Assembly: GCF_039696035.1 (NCBI RefSeq)
Contig: NZ_CP155567.1
Coordinates: forward strand, 4,459,001-4,523,000
Length of the DNA: 64,000 nt
From: Microbulbifer sp. SAOS-129_SWC
Lineage (GTDB): Bacteria > Pseudomonadota > Gammaproteobacteria > Pseudomonadales > Cellvibrionaceae
Direction of reading: 5' to 3'
In this document: piece after piece, positions 27,315-36,766 of the stretch
Layout of the letters: the number at the start of each line of letters is the position of its first letter
Position numbering within the stretch: the first letter of the stretch is position 1
Translations under genes and position numbers: made by a program
Notes under the pieces: generated by a model
Told to the model about the DNA's origin: nothing
The model's input: the letters and a program-made list of their open reading frames with translations, nothing else
The model's database searches: none

Positions 27315-27642
27315 AGTGTCCTTGCTGAGCCTCTGTTATGCGCCAAATCAAGAGGCGCCATTGTACTTGAGGGGTCGGCAAAGTGATATTTGTTCTCTAC
27401 AGGGAGCAGGCCGAGCGAAAAATCAGCCGAGCTTTTTGGGTTACTAACTTCGCAGCTCTGCGCGCATCAACCAAAGCGTACTTGTCGCCCTTGGCCGCAG
27501 CCACTTGCCGCCTTAAAAAACATAATCGGCGCCAAAAATGCAGATTGAGGGAACTTTTGCCTCAATCGTTAATACAGTACGGCAGATATGACTTATCTGT
27601 ACAAAAAAAATCATCAAAGGCCTCTAAGGGGTTATAAGAATT
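27315..27642 (+). promoter_or_regulatory. Intergenic region upstream of the TonB receptor
   Basis: About 330 bases between the divergent ubiE and TonB-receptor starts with no gene. It holds one clear hairpin at 27543-27567 (GATTGAGG and its complement around nine bases), an A-rich run near 27604-27611 and AGGGG about 12 bases before the receptor ATG. I could not identify a confident -35/-10 pair. Confidence 0.4.
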
Positions 27643-30546
27643 ATGAAAGGAAATCTACTCTCTATCGCCATTCGAGGCGCGATTCTGACGGCTGTGGGGG
27701 CAGTCCCGGCATTCGCACAAGAGCAATCCCAAGCAGATTCGGCAACAACCGTCGCTACCGAAACCGTCAAAAAGAAAGATGACGCGACGAAGCTCAAACC
27801 CAATGACGATGGCAGCATCGAGCAGGTAACCGTCACCGGTTCTCGTATCTCGCGCCCCAATGCCGTCAGCCCGACGCCGGTCACTACTGTAACTGCGGAA
27901 GATATCAGCCTGAGTGGCGAAACCAACCTCGGCGACTTCCTGAACGATATGCCTCAGTTGCGCTCCACCTACTCAGGCAACAACTCCGGCCGCTTTATCG
28001 GCACCGTGGGTCTGAACCTGCTCGACCTCCGCGGACTTGGCACTTCACGCACCCTGGTACTGCAGGACGGCCGCCGCCATATTGGCTCATCCGTCGGTAC
28101 CTCCTCGGTCGATATCAACACCATTCCGGAAGACCTGATTGAGCGCGTCGATGTGATCACCGGTGGCGCTTCTGCCGTATATGGTGCCGACGCTGTAACC
28201 GGCGTAGTCAACTTCATCATGAAAGATGACTTCGAAGGCCTGAAGGTCAATGCCTACGGCAGTGATACTGACAACGGAGGTGCCGCCACCACCGAGCTGT
28301 CCATCACCTTCGGTCAGAACCTGTTCGACGGCCGCGCCAATATCGCCGGCAGTATCGACCACTCCAGCCGCGGCGATGTCTATGGTACCGACCGCGAATG
28401 GATCACCAAGGGCTGGGGCACTCTCTTGAACCCGGACGACACCGGTCCCGATGACGGCATCCCGGACCGCATCGTAGTTCCCAACTACACCTTGCCCGTA
28501 CTGAGTGACGCTGGCTTCGCCTATACAGATCTCGGCCTGTATACCTTCAATGAAGACGGCACCGCGCGCACCGTACAGTACGGCGATATGTGCGATGCGA
28601 GCGGCCGCTGCAGCGGGGGTGATGGTTACCGCTGGATCGGCCAGTACCAGATGTATCCACGCATGACGACCGACAACCTGTTTGTAAAAGGTCACTTCGA
28701 CCTCTCCGATTCCATGCAAGTGTTCGGTGAAGCCAAGTACGTGAACCACGAAGCAGAAAGTTTCGGGCAGGCGAGCTTCAGCTACGACGTCTATTCATCC
28801 ACCAACCCATATCTCGACAAGAACTTCTCCGACGAGTTGGTTGCGGCCGGCATTCCCGCTTTTGGCATGTACCGCATGCATTCCGACCTCGGTTACCGGG
28901 GCGATCTGGCGAAACGCGAGACCCAGCGTTATGTACTGGGACTGAAAGGCGATATCGCTGGCAACTGGAACTATGAAACCAGCCTGGTTTATGGCGAGTA
29001 CAACGGCGATATCACCTATCTCAACAACCGCAATAATGAGCATTTCGCACAAGCCATTGATGCGGTTGAACTCAACGGAGAGATTGTCTGCGCCGACGCA
29101 GAGGCTCGCGCTAATGGCTGTCAGCCACTGGACCTCTTCGGCTACGGCCGCGCCTCCAAGGAAGCTATCGACTACGTCATGCTGCAGAACACCGGTTCGC
29201 AGGAGAAGATGACCCAAGCCGTCGCCTCGGGCTATATCGGCGGTGATATTTTCAACTTGCCGGCGGGCCCGCTCTCGGTGGTAGGTGGCTTCGAATACCG
29301 CAAGGAAACCAGTGCCGTAGACTTTGACGACATCATCAAGAACGGCGAGACGTTCATGAACGCGCTGGCATCCACCGACGGTGACTACGATGTCAGCGAA
29401 GCTTACATGGAAGCCTCTGCGCCGCTGCTGTCCGATCTACCCGGTGTCCAGAGTCTGGTGCTCGAAACCGCATATCGCGCTTCCGACTACTCCACCATCG
29501 GCAGCACTGACGCCTGGAAAGCCGGTCTGGACTGGACCATCACCGAAGATGTTCGTGTTCGGGCCACAGTCTCTCAAGCCGTGCGCGCTCCAAATATCGA
29601 TGAGCTGTATGCGCCACTGGGGCAAAACTTCTTCAACATCAACGACCCCTGCGATGCCGACGAGCTGCCCTATGCACCGGATCCCGCGCAGCGCAGCGCT
29701 AACTGTGCCGCACTGGGTCTCAGCCCCGATTACCAGTCTCCCTGGAACGAGGGCCCGACTCTGCCCGGTTATAGCGGCGGCAACGTTAATCTGATGGAGG
29801 AGACGGCCAAGACGCTGACTTACGGTGTCGTCATCACCCCGCGCTTTGCCGAAGGTCTGACCATCACCGCAGATCTCTGGGATATCGAGATTGATGACGC
29901 CATATCTTCTTATAGTGGGCAGACTATTCTGGACAAGTGTGTTGATGCCTCCTCCATCAACAACCAGTTCTGTGGCAATATCGAGCGCGGCGCCAACGGT
30001 GACCTGGTCTCCCTGACCAGCTCCGCCCTGAATGCTTCCAAGCTGACCGCACGTGGCATTGACTATGAAGTTCGCTATCAATTGTCACTGGCAGACCTGT
30101 TCCGCTCCGAGCTTGGCAGCCTTTCGTTCGGTCTGCAGGGCACCCGCCTGCTGGAACGCGATGACTACTCATTCCAGAGTGAGCCAGACAGCGCCGACCG
30201 CGTAGACGGTGAACTGGGCGATCCCACTGACAGCTTTAACCTCAGCGTCACCTACCGCATTGGCGATCTGGCCGTGAACTGGCGCCAGCGTTACCTTGAC
30301 GATATGGCCCTGTACGAGTTGGAAAAGGAGCGTCCGGAAAGCGCCGCTCCGAGCCATACCGGGGTGGTCCGCTACAACAGCATGCGCGCCAGCTACCTGT
30401 TCACGGACTCGTTCGAATTGTATAGCGGCGTTAACAATATCGGAGACACCGAGCCCCCCGCCTATCTGAGTGGTACCGGTGGCGGCTCCGGCATCTACGA
30501 TACTTTGGGTCGCACCTATTACATGGGCATTAATTACACCTATTAA
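27643..30546 (+). CDS. TonB-dependent outer-membrane receptor
   Basis: 967 residues. A signal peptide (about 1-25) is followed by a linker with 'SIEQVTVTGSRISRPNAVSP', a TonB-box-like segment, then a plug domain to about 190 with 'RTLVLQDGRRH' and 'VDVITGGASAVYGADAVTGVVNFIMK'. The 22-strand barrel ends in a Tyr. This subclass, with a long plug and several Asp/Gly-rich extracellular loops, is common in oligosaccharide- and peptide-scavenging bacteria; the substrate cannot be named. No SusD-like or transporter gene is next to it, and an intrinsic terminator follows, so it is a single-gene unit. Confidence 0.9.
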   Translation: MKGNLLSIAIRGAILTAVGAVPAFAQEQSQADSATTVATETVKKKDDATKLKPNDDGSIEQVTVTGSRISRPNAVSPTPVTTVTAEDISLSGETNLGDFLNDMPQLRSTYSGNNSGRFIGTVGLNLLDLRGLGTSRTLVLQDGRRHIGSSVGTSSVDINTIPEDLIERVDVITGGASAVYGADAVTGVVNFIMKDDFEGLKVNAYGSDTDNGGAATTELSITFGQNLFDGRANIAGSIDHSSRGDVYGTDREWITKGWGTLLNPDDTGPDDGIPDRIVVPNYTLPVLSDAGFAYTDLGLYTFNEDGTARTVQYGDMCDASGRCSGGDGYRWIGQYQMYPRMTTDNLFVKGHFDLSDSMQVFGEAKYVNHEAESFGQASFSYDVYSSTNPYLDKNFSDELVAAGIPAFGMYRMHSDLGYRGDLAKRETQRYVLGLKGDIAGNWNYETSLVYGEYNGDITYLNNRNNEHFAQAIDAVELNGEIVCADAEARANGCQPLDLFGYGRASKEAIDYVMLQNTGSQEKMTQAVASGYIGGDIFNLPAGPLSVVGGFEYRKETSAVDFDDIIKNGETFMNALASTDGDYDVSEAYMEASAPLLSDLPGVQSLVLETAYRASDYSTIGSTDAWKAGLDWTITEDVRVRATVSQAVRAPNIDELYAPLGQNFFNINDPCDADELPYAPDPAQRSANCAALGLSPDYQSPWNEGPTLPGYSGGNVNLMEETAKTLTYGVVITPRFAEGLTITADLWDIEIDDAISSYSGQTILDKCVDASSINNQFCGNIERGANGDLVSLTSSALNASKLTARGIDYEVRYQLSLADLFRSELGSLSFGLQGTRLLERDDYSFQSEPDSADRVDGELGDPTDSFNLSVTYRIGDLAVNWRQRYLDDMALYELEKERPESAAPSHTGVVRYNSMRASYLFTDSFELYSGVNNIGDTEPPAYLSGTGGGSGIYDTLGRTYYMGINYTY

Positions 30547-30602
30547 GACCTAGACCCTAAAAATAAGAACCAATGAAACCGGGCACTACGCCCGCGCTTT
30601 AG

Positions 30603-30630
30603 AAGCCGCATCTCTCGATGCGGCTTTTTT
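30603..30630 (+). terminator. Intrinsic terminator after the TonB receptor
   Basis: Stem AAGCCGCAT with its complement around six bases, followed by six Ts. It lies about 60 bases after the receptor stop. Confidence 0.88.
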
Positions 30631-30708
30631 AATATCACTATCCACGCAAGTGCTCGACAATAAAGTCTCTCACTAAAATTCGGGGGCAGGCATAAAGGTA
30701 AAGTCCCC

Positions 30709-31527
30709 ATGGCCTACCGGCTCGACAGCGATAACGCACTCAGGCGCGCCCTGCGCAAGGCCGCGCAGCACCAGCTGGCGCGCGCCGCCACCGATCTGCG
30801 CACGCTGGCGGAAGAGGAGGCGGTGCACGCCCTGCGCAAGCACTGCAAGAAGATGCGCGCCCTGCTGCGCCTGGTGCGCAGCGATGCCGAAGCCCTGTAC
30901 CGCGCCGAGAACGCCCACTACCGTGCCCTCGCCGAGACCCTCGCCGCCAGCCGCGACGCGGTATCGCTGCGCGACGCGCTGGACAAGCTGGCGCCGGTGG
31001 ATCAGTACCCGCATATCCGCGCGTTTCTCGAAGCCCGCATCGCTCCGACTGGCGCGGAGGCGTTGCAGCGCGCCGCCGCACTGCTCGAACAGGGCGCCAG
31101 CCGTGTCGACCACTGGCCGCTGCAACCATTGCGCTGGCGCAGCGCCCGCCGGGGTTACCAGCGCGGATACCGGCGCGCGCGCGAAGCCATGCACGACACC
31201 CTCGCCGAAGCCACGCCGGAGCAGTTTCACGAATACCGCAAACGGGTCAAGGACCAGTGGTATCACACGCGGCTGCTCGAGGGTAAATACCGCGCGCCGT
31301 TGCACGGCCGGCGCAAGCCGCTGAAAACGCTGGCACAGGCGCTCGGCGACTGGCGCGACCTGCAGCTGCTGCGCCGGCTGCTGGCGCTCGAGGGCAATGC
31401 CTTTCACAGCGAACTGATCCCGCTGCTGGACGCCAGCGATACGCGCCTCGACGCGCTGCAGCGGCAGATAGAAACGCTCGGCCAGCAGCTGTTTGCCACG
31501 GCAAAATTCCGCTTCGGCCGTGCCTGA
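30709..31527 (+). CDS. CHAD-domain protein
   Basis: 272 residues making up a stand-alone CHAD domain: two four-helix bundles rich in His, Lys and Arg that bind inorganic polyphosphate. Characteristic repeats are 'EEAVHALRKHCKKMRALLRL' near residue 35 and 'EQFHEYRKRVKDQWYHTRLL' near 172. No CYTH phosphohydrolase domain is attached. Such proteins often associate with polyphosphate granules. It is followed 130 bases later by the NfeD/SPFH pair, with which I see no clear functional link. Confidence 0.88.
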   Translation: MAYRLDSDNALRRALRKAAQHQLARAATDLRTLAEEEAVHALRKHCKKMRALLRLVRSDAEALYRAENAHYRALAETLAASRDAVSLRDALDKLAPVDQYPHIRAFLEARIAPTGAEALQRAAALLEQGASRVDHWPLQPLRWRSARRGYQRGYRRAREAMHDTLAEATPEQFHEYRKRVKDQWYHTRLLEGKYRAPLHGRRKPLKTLAQALGDWRDLQLLRRLLALEGNAFHSELIPLLDASDTRLDALQRQIETLGQQLFATAKFRFGRA

Positions 31528-31660
31528 ACGCAGCCCCGCAGCAGCCCACATCCACTCCCAACACCAACCGCCAGCGCAGCCGATACCACTATTTCGCGCC
31601 TGGCGCGTGTTTTTTGGCATAATCGATACCAACCACTCGCAGGAAGGAATCGACAACAAA

Positions 31661-32122
31661 ATGCTGGACTGGCTCAATACCCACATCGCCTACTGGCACT
31701 GGCTGGTACTCGGCCTGCTGCTGATCACCGCGGAGATCTTCGTCTCCGGCTTTATTCTGTTCTGGTTCGGCCTCGCCGCGCTGTTCATGGGCGCGCTGCT
31801 GATCGTCGTGCCCATGCCGATTACCCTGCAGCTGCTGCTGTGGGCCGGCGCCTCCATCGCACTGCTGGTCGCCTGGCTCAAGTTTATGCGCCCGCAGTGG
31901 AAAGACCGCACCACCTCCGGGATGGCCGCCGAGGCACTGACCGGGCAGGTGGGGCTGGTGCTTGAATCCAACGTGGGTCGCAACCGCGGCCGCCTCAAGT
32001 TTCCCGCACCGATCCTCGGTGAAGAGGAGTGGCTGTTTATCTGCACCGACGACGTCGCCATTGGTGACCGCGTGCGGGTCACCGACATCTCCGGCAATAC
32101 GCTGATCGTCGTGCGCGTTTGA
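31661..32122 (+). CDS. NfeD-like membrane protein
   Basis: 153 residues: two or three N-terminal helices (about 10-28, 30-52 and 55-72) and a C-terminal OB-fold at about 88-150 with 'LTGQVGLVLESN' and 'GDRVRVTDISGNTLIVVRV'. Short NfeD proteins partner with SPFH/stomatin proteins in membrane microdomains. The next gene is that partner, 59 bases downstream. The ATG at 31661 lies 10-13 bases after AGGAAGGA. Confidence 0.88.
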   Translation: MLDWLNTHIAYWHWLVLGLLLITAEIFVSGFILFWFGLAALFMGALLIVVPMPITLQLLLWAGASIALLVAWLKFMRPQWKDRTTSGMAAEALTGQVGLVLESNVGRNRGRLKFPAPILGEEEWLFICTDDVAIGDRVRVTDISGNTLIVVRV

Positions 32123-32181
32123 CTCACAACGATACACACATTCAAAAAAACGCTTATTAGAACTACACAGGGAGTAAAGCC

Positions 32182-33027
32182 GTGGAAGGTTTATCAGTCA
32201 TTCTGGCGCTGGTGGTACTCGTCATCGTCACCATCGCCATGGGTGTGCGCATCGTACCGCAGGGTTCCAAGCATATCGTCCAGCGCCTGGGCAAATTCCA
32301 CAAGACACTGACACCGGGCATGAACGTGATTATCCCCTACGTGGATCAGGTGCCCTACAAGGTGACCACCAAGGATATCGTGCTGGATATTCCCTCGCAG
32401 GAGGTGATCACCCAGGATAATGCCACGATCATTGCCAACGCCGTGGCCTATATCAATATCGTCTCGCCGGAGAAGGCCGTATACGGTGTCGAGGACTACA
32501 CCATCGCGATCCAGAACCTGGTACAGACCGCCCTGCGCTCCATTGTCGGCGAGATGTCGCTCGACTCGGCGCTGTCGTCGCGCGATCTGATCAAGGCAAA
32601 ACTGAAAGAGGGCATCTCCGACGATATCGCCGACTGGGGTATCAACCTGAAAACGGTGGAGATCCAGGATATCAACCCGTCCGCCACCATGCAGAAAGCC
32701 ATGGAAGAGCAAGCCGCCGCCGAACGCCAGCGCCGCGCCACCGTCACCCGCGCCGAGGGCGAGAAACAGGCCGCCATCCTCGAGGCGGACGGCCGGCTGG
32801 AAGCCTCCAAGCGCGACGCCAAGGCGCAGGTCGTCCTGGCCGACGCCAGCCGCGAGGCGATCGAACGCGTCACCCAGGCGATCGGTGAACAGGAAATGCC
32901 GGTAATGTACCTGCTGGGCCAGCGCTATATCGACGCGCTGTCCGAACTGTCCCAGTCTGAGAATGCCAAGAATGTGATCTTCCCGGCGGATCTGCCCAAT
33001 GCGGTGAAGGGGTTGTTGAACCGCTAA
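32182..33027 (+). CDS. SPFH/stomatin-family protein (QmcA-like)
   Basis: 281 residues. One N-terminal helix (about 3-22), an SPFH (band 7) domain at about 25-180 with 'IVPQGSKHIVQRLGKFHKTLTPGMNVIIPY', and an Ala/Glu-rich coiled coil to about 245. Family members form large membrane rings that scaffold proteases or lipid domains. The start is a GTG at 32182 after GGGAG. The pairing with the NfeD-like gene is the conserved arrangement. A weak GC hairpin without a U-tract follows near 33040-33060. Confidence 0.9.
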   Translation: MEGLSVILALVVLVIVTIAMGVRIVPQGSKHIVQRLGKFHKTLTPGMNVIIPYVDQVPYKVTTKDIVLDIPSQEVITQDNATIIANAVAYINIVSPEKAVYGVEDYTIAIQNLVQTALRSIVGEMSLDSALSSRDLIKAKLKEGISDDIADWGINLKTVEIQDINPSATMQKAMEEQAAAERQRRATVTRAEGEKQAAILEADGRLEASKRDAKAQVVLADASREAIERVTQAIGEQEMPVMYLLGQRYIDALSELSQSENAKNVIFPADLPNAVKGLLNR

Positions 33028-33157
33028 TACCGCAATAAACCCGGGCCTAAATGGTCCGGGTGAGCCGTCTTATGACCTGACCTACCACACCCTTCCTAGG
33101 CAGCATTTCTGCTAATGGAAAAATCCAGGATAGTAAAAAAATAAAAGCGAATATTTC

Positions 33158-33628
33158 ATGAATAACAATCCATATGAAGCACCAAGCGCTGAATTGGGCC
33201 ATTTAGCCCAAAGGGAGCCTGGCGAAATCTATTCACCCAACCAAATAACAGCAGGTTCATTCCTGGGAGGTCCAATTGCTGCGATTTACTTCCTTAGATC
33301 CAACTACTTAATTATTGGAAAATTGGAACATGCAAAAAAAGTCCTGGTATTTGGCATATTATTTATTATCATTTTGATCGGGATAATTCCTTTTGTGCCA
33401 GAGAACCTCCCAAATTTATTTATTCCTTTCGTTTACACCTTGGCGGCCAAACAAATAGCCGCCGCAACGCAACCCTCAAGGGAAGAAATAGACAAGGATA
33501 CCAGATACTCTTTCCCATCAAATTGGAAAGTGCTTGGCATAACATTAATATCTGCAATTATTTTTATTATCGTTCTGGCGGCCGCAATGTTCTTTATGGA
33601 TGGAATCGGCCTCATAAATTTAAGTTAA
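33158..33628 (+). CDS. Membrane protein of unknown function, AT-rich
   Basis: 156 residues. The N-terminal 'NPYEAPSAEL' motif is shared by assorted small bacterial membrane proteins with no known role. Hydrophobic helices lie at about 31-46, 62-78, 86-98 and 125-147. The coding sequence is clearly poorer in G+C than the surrounding genes and uses many A/T-ending codons, which suggests recent acquisition. No recognised ribosome site precedes the ATG. I do not recognise a family. Confidence 0.6.
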   Translation: MNNNPYEAPSAELGHLAQREPGEIYSPNQITAGSFLGGPIAAIYFLRSNYLIIGKLEHAKKVLVFGILFIIILIGIIPFVPENLPNLFIPFVYTLAAKQIAAATQPSREEIDKDTRYSFPSNWKVLGITLISAIIFIIVLAAAMFFMDGIGLINLS

Positions 33629-33772
33629 CCAGTTAACTAACTGCGTGCGTGAAAACCGCGTTCCGAATAATCTCCCTGTGCGTCGGCTGATGCTTATCTG
33701 AAGATGGCTTTATTCACCTTTTAGCCAGTCCGCGCAAGAGGAGGTGATGGAAATTGATGCAGGAATAAATCC

Positions 33773-34090
33773 GTGAATAAAAAAATAATAATTTCTCTCT
33801 CGCTAGTCACCCTGGCAACCGTCCTGTTTTTTACCCAGGTGACGATTTTCGTGGTGCAACCGATCGGCGCAGTACCCAAGGGCAAAACCCTGATAATGCT
33901 GCGCATGAACAAAACAAAGCTTATTGATAGTGCCGACGCCATGTGCGCAAGGGAAATGGGCAGTGTCAACCTGCTCTGCCGGGGAATGATTATGGCCGTG
34001 GTAGTCAATAAGGGCACCATTCTGCTACGTCTGCCTTACAGCGAATTTTTATATGGCATCTCTACCGACGGCAAGAAATACGCCAGGTAA
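33773..34090 (+). CDS. Small single-pass protein of unknown function
   Basis: 105 residues with an N-terminal helix or uncleaved signal (about 5-30) and a C-terminal soluble part holding two Cys (CAREMGSVNLLC). It starts at a GTG preceded by AGGAA. Like its neighbour at 33158-33628 it is AT-rich. I see no known domain; it may be a periplasmic-facing membrane protein. Confidence 0.5.
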   Translation: MNKKIIISLSLVTLATVLFFTQVTIFVVQPIGAVPKGKTLIMLRMNKTKLIDSADAMCAREMGSVNLLCRGMIMAVVVNKGTILLRLPYSEFLYGISTDGKKYAR

Positions 34091-34413
34091 TCATATCGGA
34101 CTCGGGGTCGTCTAATGACAGCTCTCCCCCCCGACAAGACAGTGGCATGGACGGATTAGCGCACGACAGCGCTGAAGTGATATTTCTGCGTGGATTTGGC
34201 GCATCCCGAATTGCACGATAATTGACCGGTTCAGCTCCCGTTTAGCTTTGCGGCGGGAAAATAGCAGCTATACAGAAAGCCTTAATACGTACCTGTAAAA
34301 TATTGCGATAATCAGCTTCAGAGCGGCACTCTGGCACTTGCCTCATCCCGGGAGCCGCATGCCATAATCGAACATTGCGCCCGGATTAATCGATATTACC
34401 CAAGGAGATCTCA
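34091..34413. other. Intergenic region, no gene seen
   Basis: About 320 bases upstream of dsbA. I find no open frame of coding character, repeat or strong hairpin. AAGGAGATCT before the dsbA ATG is its ribosome site; a promoter is presumably present but I could not pick one out. Confidence 0.5.
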
Positions 34414-35055
34414 ATGAAGCGCCTGTTTTTTCTGTCCCTGCTGCTCATGTTCGGCAGCTCATTTGCTGCCGCGGCAGACCAGCCAGTCGCCGGCGAGGAC
34501 TACATCGAGATCGCCGGAGGCCGCCCGATGTCCCCGGCCGACGGCAAGGTCGTGGTCGAGGAGTTCTTCAACTATATCTGTCCGGCGTGTAACAAGTTCG
34601 AGCCGCAGTTCTCGGCCTGGGCGAAGAAGCAGCCGGCCTATGTCCGGATCGACCATGTACCGGCCGCCTTCCGCAAGGACTTCGAGCCCTACGCTTATGC
34701 CTACTACACGGCGCAGATTTTCGGCATCGCCGACAAGACACACCAGGCCGCCTACGATGCGGTGCACCGCACCCACACGCTGCCGTCGGAGGGCGAAACG
34801 CCCGACGAAGCGAAGATCGCGCAGTTCTATGCCGGATACGGCGTGGACCCGCAGAAGTTCCTCGCCACGATGAAGAGCTTTGGCGTCAAGTCCAAGGTGC
34901 GCCGCGCCACCGAACACCTGCAGCGCAGCCAGGTGCGCAGCACCCCGTCGCTGCTGATCGATGGCCGCTACCTGGTCAAGGGCAAGTCCTTCGCGGACAA
35001 GTTGCGTATCGCGGATTACCTGATCCAGAAGGAGCATGCTGCAAAGCAGCAGTAA
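34414..35055 (+). CDS. dsbA: Periplasmic thiol:disulfide oxidoreductase DsbA
   Basis: 213 residues with a signal peptide (about 1-21). The thioredoxin fold contains CPAC in 'FFNYICPACNKFEP' near residue 57 and the cis-Pro in 'VRSTPSLLIDGRYLVKG' near 176. It introduces disulfide bonds in exported proteins and is reoxidised by DsbB, which is encoded at 60.15 kb in this same window. An intrinsic terminator follows. Confidence 0.93.
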   Translation: MKRLFFLSLLLMFGSSFAAAADQPVAGEDYIEIAGGRPMSPADGKVVVEEFFNYICPACNKFEPQFSAWAKKQPAYVRIDHVPAAFRKDFEPYAYAYYTAQIFGIADKTHQAAYDAVHRTHTLPSEGETPDEAKIAQFYAGYGVDPQKFLATMKSFGVKSKVRRATEHLQRSQVRSTPSLLIDGRYLVKGKSFADKLRIADYLIQKEHAAKQQ

Positions 35056-35104
35056 TGCCTGCAGCCTGAAGGTTTCTGTACCCGCGGTACGGAAACCGCC
35101 AGAA

Positions 35105-35142
35105 GGGTGACCCCAGAATGGTAATTGGGGTCGCCCTTTTTT
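35105..35142 (+). terminator. Intrinsic terminator after dsbA
   Basis: GGGTGACCCC pairs with GGGGTCGCCC (one wobble) around a 12-base loop and is followed by six Ts. Confidence 0.85.
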
Positions 35143-35185
35143 ATGGGTCACAGGCGGTTAACCAGCAGCTATTGCCTGCTGCGGG

Positions 35186-35692
35186 CTATCGATGCAGCTT
35201 GGGGTAGTCGAACAGCTCGACACGGCCGCAGGATTCAGCCAGTTCACGCCAGTGGGCAATGCCCAGGTGAATATGCAGTACCGCAGCCGTGGGAAACTTG
35301 GCCAGCCGCTCGTGGGTGAGATAGCACGCCAGGTCTTCGAGCCCGGGGTTGTGTGCGACCAGTATCAGGTGGCGCCAGCGGTCGCTCTGCCGCTGCAGTT
35401 GCTGCAACAGCGCCTCGCAGCTGGCGGCGTAGAGTTCGGGCTGCACCAGTACCTGTTCGCTGCCCAGCTGTAATGCGTCGGCCAGGGCCCTGGCCGTCGT
35501 CAGTGCCCGTAGCGCGCCGCTGGTCAGCAGGCGGTCCGGCACCAGACCGGCGTCGGCATAAAAGTCCCGCACTCTCCGGGCCATGGCGGGGAGGTCGCGC
35601 TGGCCGCGCTTGTTGAGCGGGCGCTCAAAATCATTCAGGGCGGGATCCGCCCAGCTGGATTTGGCGTGCCGGATCAGTGTGAGCTTTTTCAT
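35186..35692 (-). CDS. sixA: SixA-type phosphohistidine phosphatase
   Basis: 168 residues of the histidine-phosphatase superfamily. The catalytic RHA is in 'LTLIRHAKSSWAD' at about residue 8, with 'RPLNKRGQRDLPAMARRV' and the C-terminal HNPG in 'LILVAHNPGLEDLA'. SixA removes phosphate from histidine phosphotransfer proteins. It is convergent with dsbA and ends near the dsbA terminator. Confidence 0.88.
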   Translation of the reverse strand: MKKLTLIRHAKSSWADPALNDFERPLNKRGQRDLPAMARRVRDFYADAGLVPDRLLTSGALRALTTARALADALQLGSEQVLVQPELYAASCEALLQQLQRQSDRWRHLILVAHNPGLEDLACYLTHERLAKFPTAAVLHIHLGIAHWRELAESCGRVELFDYPKLHR

Positions 35693-35780
35693 CGCAGTGC
35701 CCGATTCGCTGGTGTGATGGCGGTATCGGCATGACCTTGATGCTCAGGCAGGTCGGCCCATCTGCATCAGTCGTCGCCCG

Positions 35781-36440
35781 TCATCCGTCCTCATCACCAT
35801 TATTAAAGCCGATGAGTCGCCGATACAGGATAAAAGAGTAGGCAACCAGAAAGGCACAAATAGCGATCAGGCCCCAGATCAGCACCTGGGCACTGCCCCA
35901 AAACAGCACCGCCACCAGCATCACAAGGCCCCAGATAACAAACAGGTAACCGGCCAGGCGGTGGGTCCTGTCCCAGACCTCGGCGCTGGCCAGGGTCCAG
36001 GGTGTGCGGATGCCGATAAAAAAATTCTTGCGCAGCTTGCCCATGTAATTGCCGAGCAGCAGAAACACCAGCCCCAGCCCGAGGCCAATCACCCGCTCCA
36101 TCTGCAGGTGCACACCGCGGGCGATCAGTATCTGCACCGCGTAGATCACCAGCAGAAAAGCCACCAGTATATTAATCAGCAGGCCCACCACGCGGCTGAA
36201 CTGGTCCAGGCGATAGCCACGTGGCGAAAAACGCAGAAAGAGCTCACTCAGGAGCAACAGTCCCAGCATGGTCAATGGCAGCGTGAGCACGCCCCACAGG
36301 CGCGGCATGGTGCCATCCACTTCACCGGCCAGGTTCCAGTGTGCCGGGATTTCCGCCGGCAGCGACGCGTAGTTGACGGCACCGAATGCCAGCGCCAGCA
36401 GGATAAATCCGATCGAGAGCATACGATTGTGCAGAATCAT
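35781..36440 (-). CDS. SdpI/YhfL-family membrane protein
   Basis: 219 residues. An N-terminal DUF1648-type segment 'LPAEIPAHWNLAGEVDGTMPR' precedes an SdpI domain with about six helices and the conserved 'YMGKLRKNFFIGIRTPWTLASAEVWDRTHRLAGYLFV'. In Bacillus SdpI confers immunity to the SDP toxin and sequesters SdpR. The start is the ATG at 36440, with GGGAG nine bases upstream; the SdpR-like gene ends four bases before it. The two form a probable operon under the palindrome at 36767-36806. Confidence 0.88.
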   Translation of the reverse strand: MILHNRMLSIGFILLALAFGAVNYASLPAEIPAHWNLAGEVDGTMPRLWGVLTLPLTMLGLLLLSELFLRFSPRGYRLDQFSRVVGLLINILVAFLLVIYAVQILIARGVHLQMERVIGLGLGLVFLLLGNYMGKLRKNFFIGIRTPWTLASAEVWDRTHRLAGYLFVIWGLVMLVAVLFWGSAQVLIWGLIAICAFLVAYSFILYRRLIGFNNGDEDG

Positions 36441-36444
36441 GGGG

Positions 36445-36717
36445 TTAATCTCCCGCGCGACCAAAAAGATCGAACATCAGCGCCGCCACGTCCTCGAACA
36501 CGCTGGTATTCAGTGAGTAGTAAATCTGCTGCCCGCGCCTTTCGCTGCGCACCAGCTCTGCCGCCTTGAGTACATTGAAGTGGTGGGACAGGGAGGCGCG
36601 GGTGATATCGAACTGCGCGGCGATGTCCCCGGCGCTCATGGAGCCGGCGCGCAGGCGCCGCAGAATCTCCCGCCGGGTGGGATCGGACAAGGCTTTAAAA
36701 ATATTCTGCTGTTCCAC
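36445..36717 (-). CDS. ArsR-family repressor, SdpR-like
   Basis: 90 residues, the same length as Bacillus SdpR. It is a winged-helix ArsR protein: 'IFKALSDPTRREILRRLRAGSMSAGDIAAQFDITRASLSHHFNVLKAAELVRSERRGQQIYYSLN'. No Cys metal site is present. I start it at the GTG at 36717, seven bases after AGGGG; the frame reaches back to a TTG at 36786 inside the operator, which is unlikely. It probably represses itself and the SdpI-like gene, which overlaps its regulatory unit. Confidence 0.85.
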   Translation of the reverse strand: MEQQNIFKALSDPTRREILRRLRAGSMSAGDIAAQFDITRASLSHHFNVLKAAELVRSERRGQQIYYSLNTSVFEDVAALMFDLFGRAGD

Positions 36718-36766
36718 CGTCGAACCCCTGCGCGCTGCGACTTGTGGCTTCGGCGCGATCATCGCG

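Noticed and set aside
33040..33060. GC hairpin after the SPFH gene as a terminator
   Set aside because: The stem is short with one wobble pair and is followed by TGAGCC rather than a T-tract.
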